Origin: Mycobacteroides franklinii
GTDB taxonomy: Bacteria > Actinomycetota > Actinomycetes > Mycobacteriales > Mycobacteriaceae
Reading direction: 5' to 3'
Length of the DNA stretch: 64,000 nt
Assembly (NCBI RefSeq): GCF_002013895.1
Contig: NZ_MAFQ01000007.1
Span: 1 to 64,000, forward strand
Position numbers and translations under genes: made by a program. Below are positions 63,694 to 64,000 of the stretch, in pieces. The notes beneath the pieces are model-generated. The model searched no databases. It was not told the origin of the DNA and worked only from the letters and a program-made list of their open reading frames with translations. Each line of letters begins with the position of its first letter. Position 1 is the stretch's first letter.

Positions 63694-64000
63694 TCCGCGC
63701 GCGAGGTCAGGACGCAGAACTCGTTGCCCTCGGGGTCGGCCAGCACCACCCATGGCGAATCGCCCTGGCCGATGTCCATTCGGGTGGCGCCGTGCGCCAG
63801 GAATCTGTCCACCAGGGCGCTCTGGTCGTCGTCGCGGAAGTCGAGGTGCAGACGATTCTTCACGGTCTTGGGATCGGGGCCGTTCATGAAGAACAGCAAG
63901 GGCGGGTGCCGGTCCGGCTGGAAGACGCTGACGAACCCGTCGTCATCGATCTCGTGGGGCCATTTCAGCACCTCAGACCACCAGCGACCGAGTGTGGACG
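63690..64000 (-). CDS. VOC (glyoxalase-like) protein, partial at the window edge
   Basis: The frame is open to position 64000, so the N-terminus is missing; the visible 103 residues read STLGRWWSEVLKWPHE at the edge. RWWSEVL resembles the conserved helix of VOC domains. HLDFRDDD, SPWVVLADPEGNEFCVL hold the expected metal or substrate residues (His, Glu). It may be a small resistance or detoxification protein; the substrate is unknown. Confidence 0.85.
   Translation of the reverse strand, partial: STLGRWWSEVLKWPHEIDDDGFVSVFQPDRHPPLLFFMNGPDPKTVKNRLHLDFRDDDQSALVDRFLAHGATRMDIGQGDSPWVVLADPEGNEFCVLTSRAD

Noticed and set aside
61861..63753. 630-codon open frame on the minus strand
   Set aside because: It is antisense to the PBP lipoprotein, whose signal peptide and three catalytic motifs are intact. 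The antisense product has no motifs.

Overview
This window is a GC-rich (roughly 64%) chromosomal segment from an actinobacterium, almost certainly a rapidly growing mycobacterium of the Mycobacteroides abscessus-chelonae group. The backbone follows the gene order of the region around M. tuberculosis Rv2864c-Rv2920c, inverted: amt-glnB-glnD-ffh, rpsP-khpA-rimM-trmD-lppW-rplS-lepB-rnhB, yraN-comM-dprA, viuB-xerC, rpsB-tsf, pyrH-frr-cdsA-rlmN, dxr-rip1-ispG-GNAT-PBP lipoprotein. The organism assignment is an inference from this synteny, the MmpS/MmpL pair and a HelD/HelR-type RNA polymerase-associated protein preceded by a rifamycin-associated element. I saw no tRNA, rRNA, CRISPR array, insertion sequence or prophage.

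Layout. 1-5 kb: nitrogen sensing (amt end, PII, GlnD), then ffh. 5-11 kb: small accessory genes, a D,D-carboxypeptidase and an unusual 727-residue protein that joins a trypsin-like domain to an S1/P1-nuclease-like domain. 11-17 kb: ribosome maturation genes and protein export; LepB carries a long extra N-terminal domain. 17-20 kb: a stress and envelope cluster (lipoproteins, GlsB-like, CsbD-like, TetR). 20-23 kb: YraN-ComM-DprA. 23-26 kb: carbonic anhydrase, DUF1275 and a 51-residue membrane peptide beside a LysR gene. 26-34 kb: siderophore-interacting protein, XerC, an MmpS-MmpL transport operon with short downstream reading frames, and a divergent TetR-HxlR fusion regulator. 35-37 kb: rpsB-tsf with a structured leader and a strong terminator. 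37-44 kb: regulated metabolic genes (GH1 lipoprotein, SDR/MarR, PnuC) and helR. 44-54 kb: pyrH-frr-cdsA and accessory genes. 54-64 kb: rlmN, a ribbon-helix-helix/DUF4097 pair, the isoprenoid genes dxr and ispG, the site-2 protease Rip1, and a penicillin-binding lipoprotein.

How it works together. Core genes cover translation (S2, EF-Ts, S16, L19, RRF, RimM, TrmD, RlmN), export (Ffh, LepB), nitrogen signalling, phospholipid and isoprenoid synthesis, and wall building. Accessory genes are mostly small regulator-plus-target pairs with recognisable palindromic operators in their short intergenic spaces. Many genes have a TAnnnT box 6-8 bases before the start codon and no ribosome binding site, which suggests leaderless transcription. 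Seven convergent gene pairs share a 4-base CTAG or TTAG as stop codons on both strands.

The best leads are the protease-nuclease fusion, the helR control region (RAE plus a 15-codon upstream frame overlapping a TTG start), the TetR-HxlR fusion with its operators, a 66-base element found just after two stop codons, the extended LepB, and the RHH/DUF4097 operon. All functional calls rest on motifs and recognised family resemblance; no search was run.
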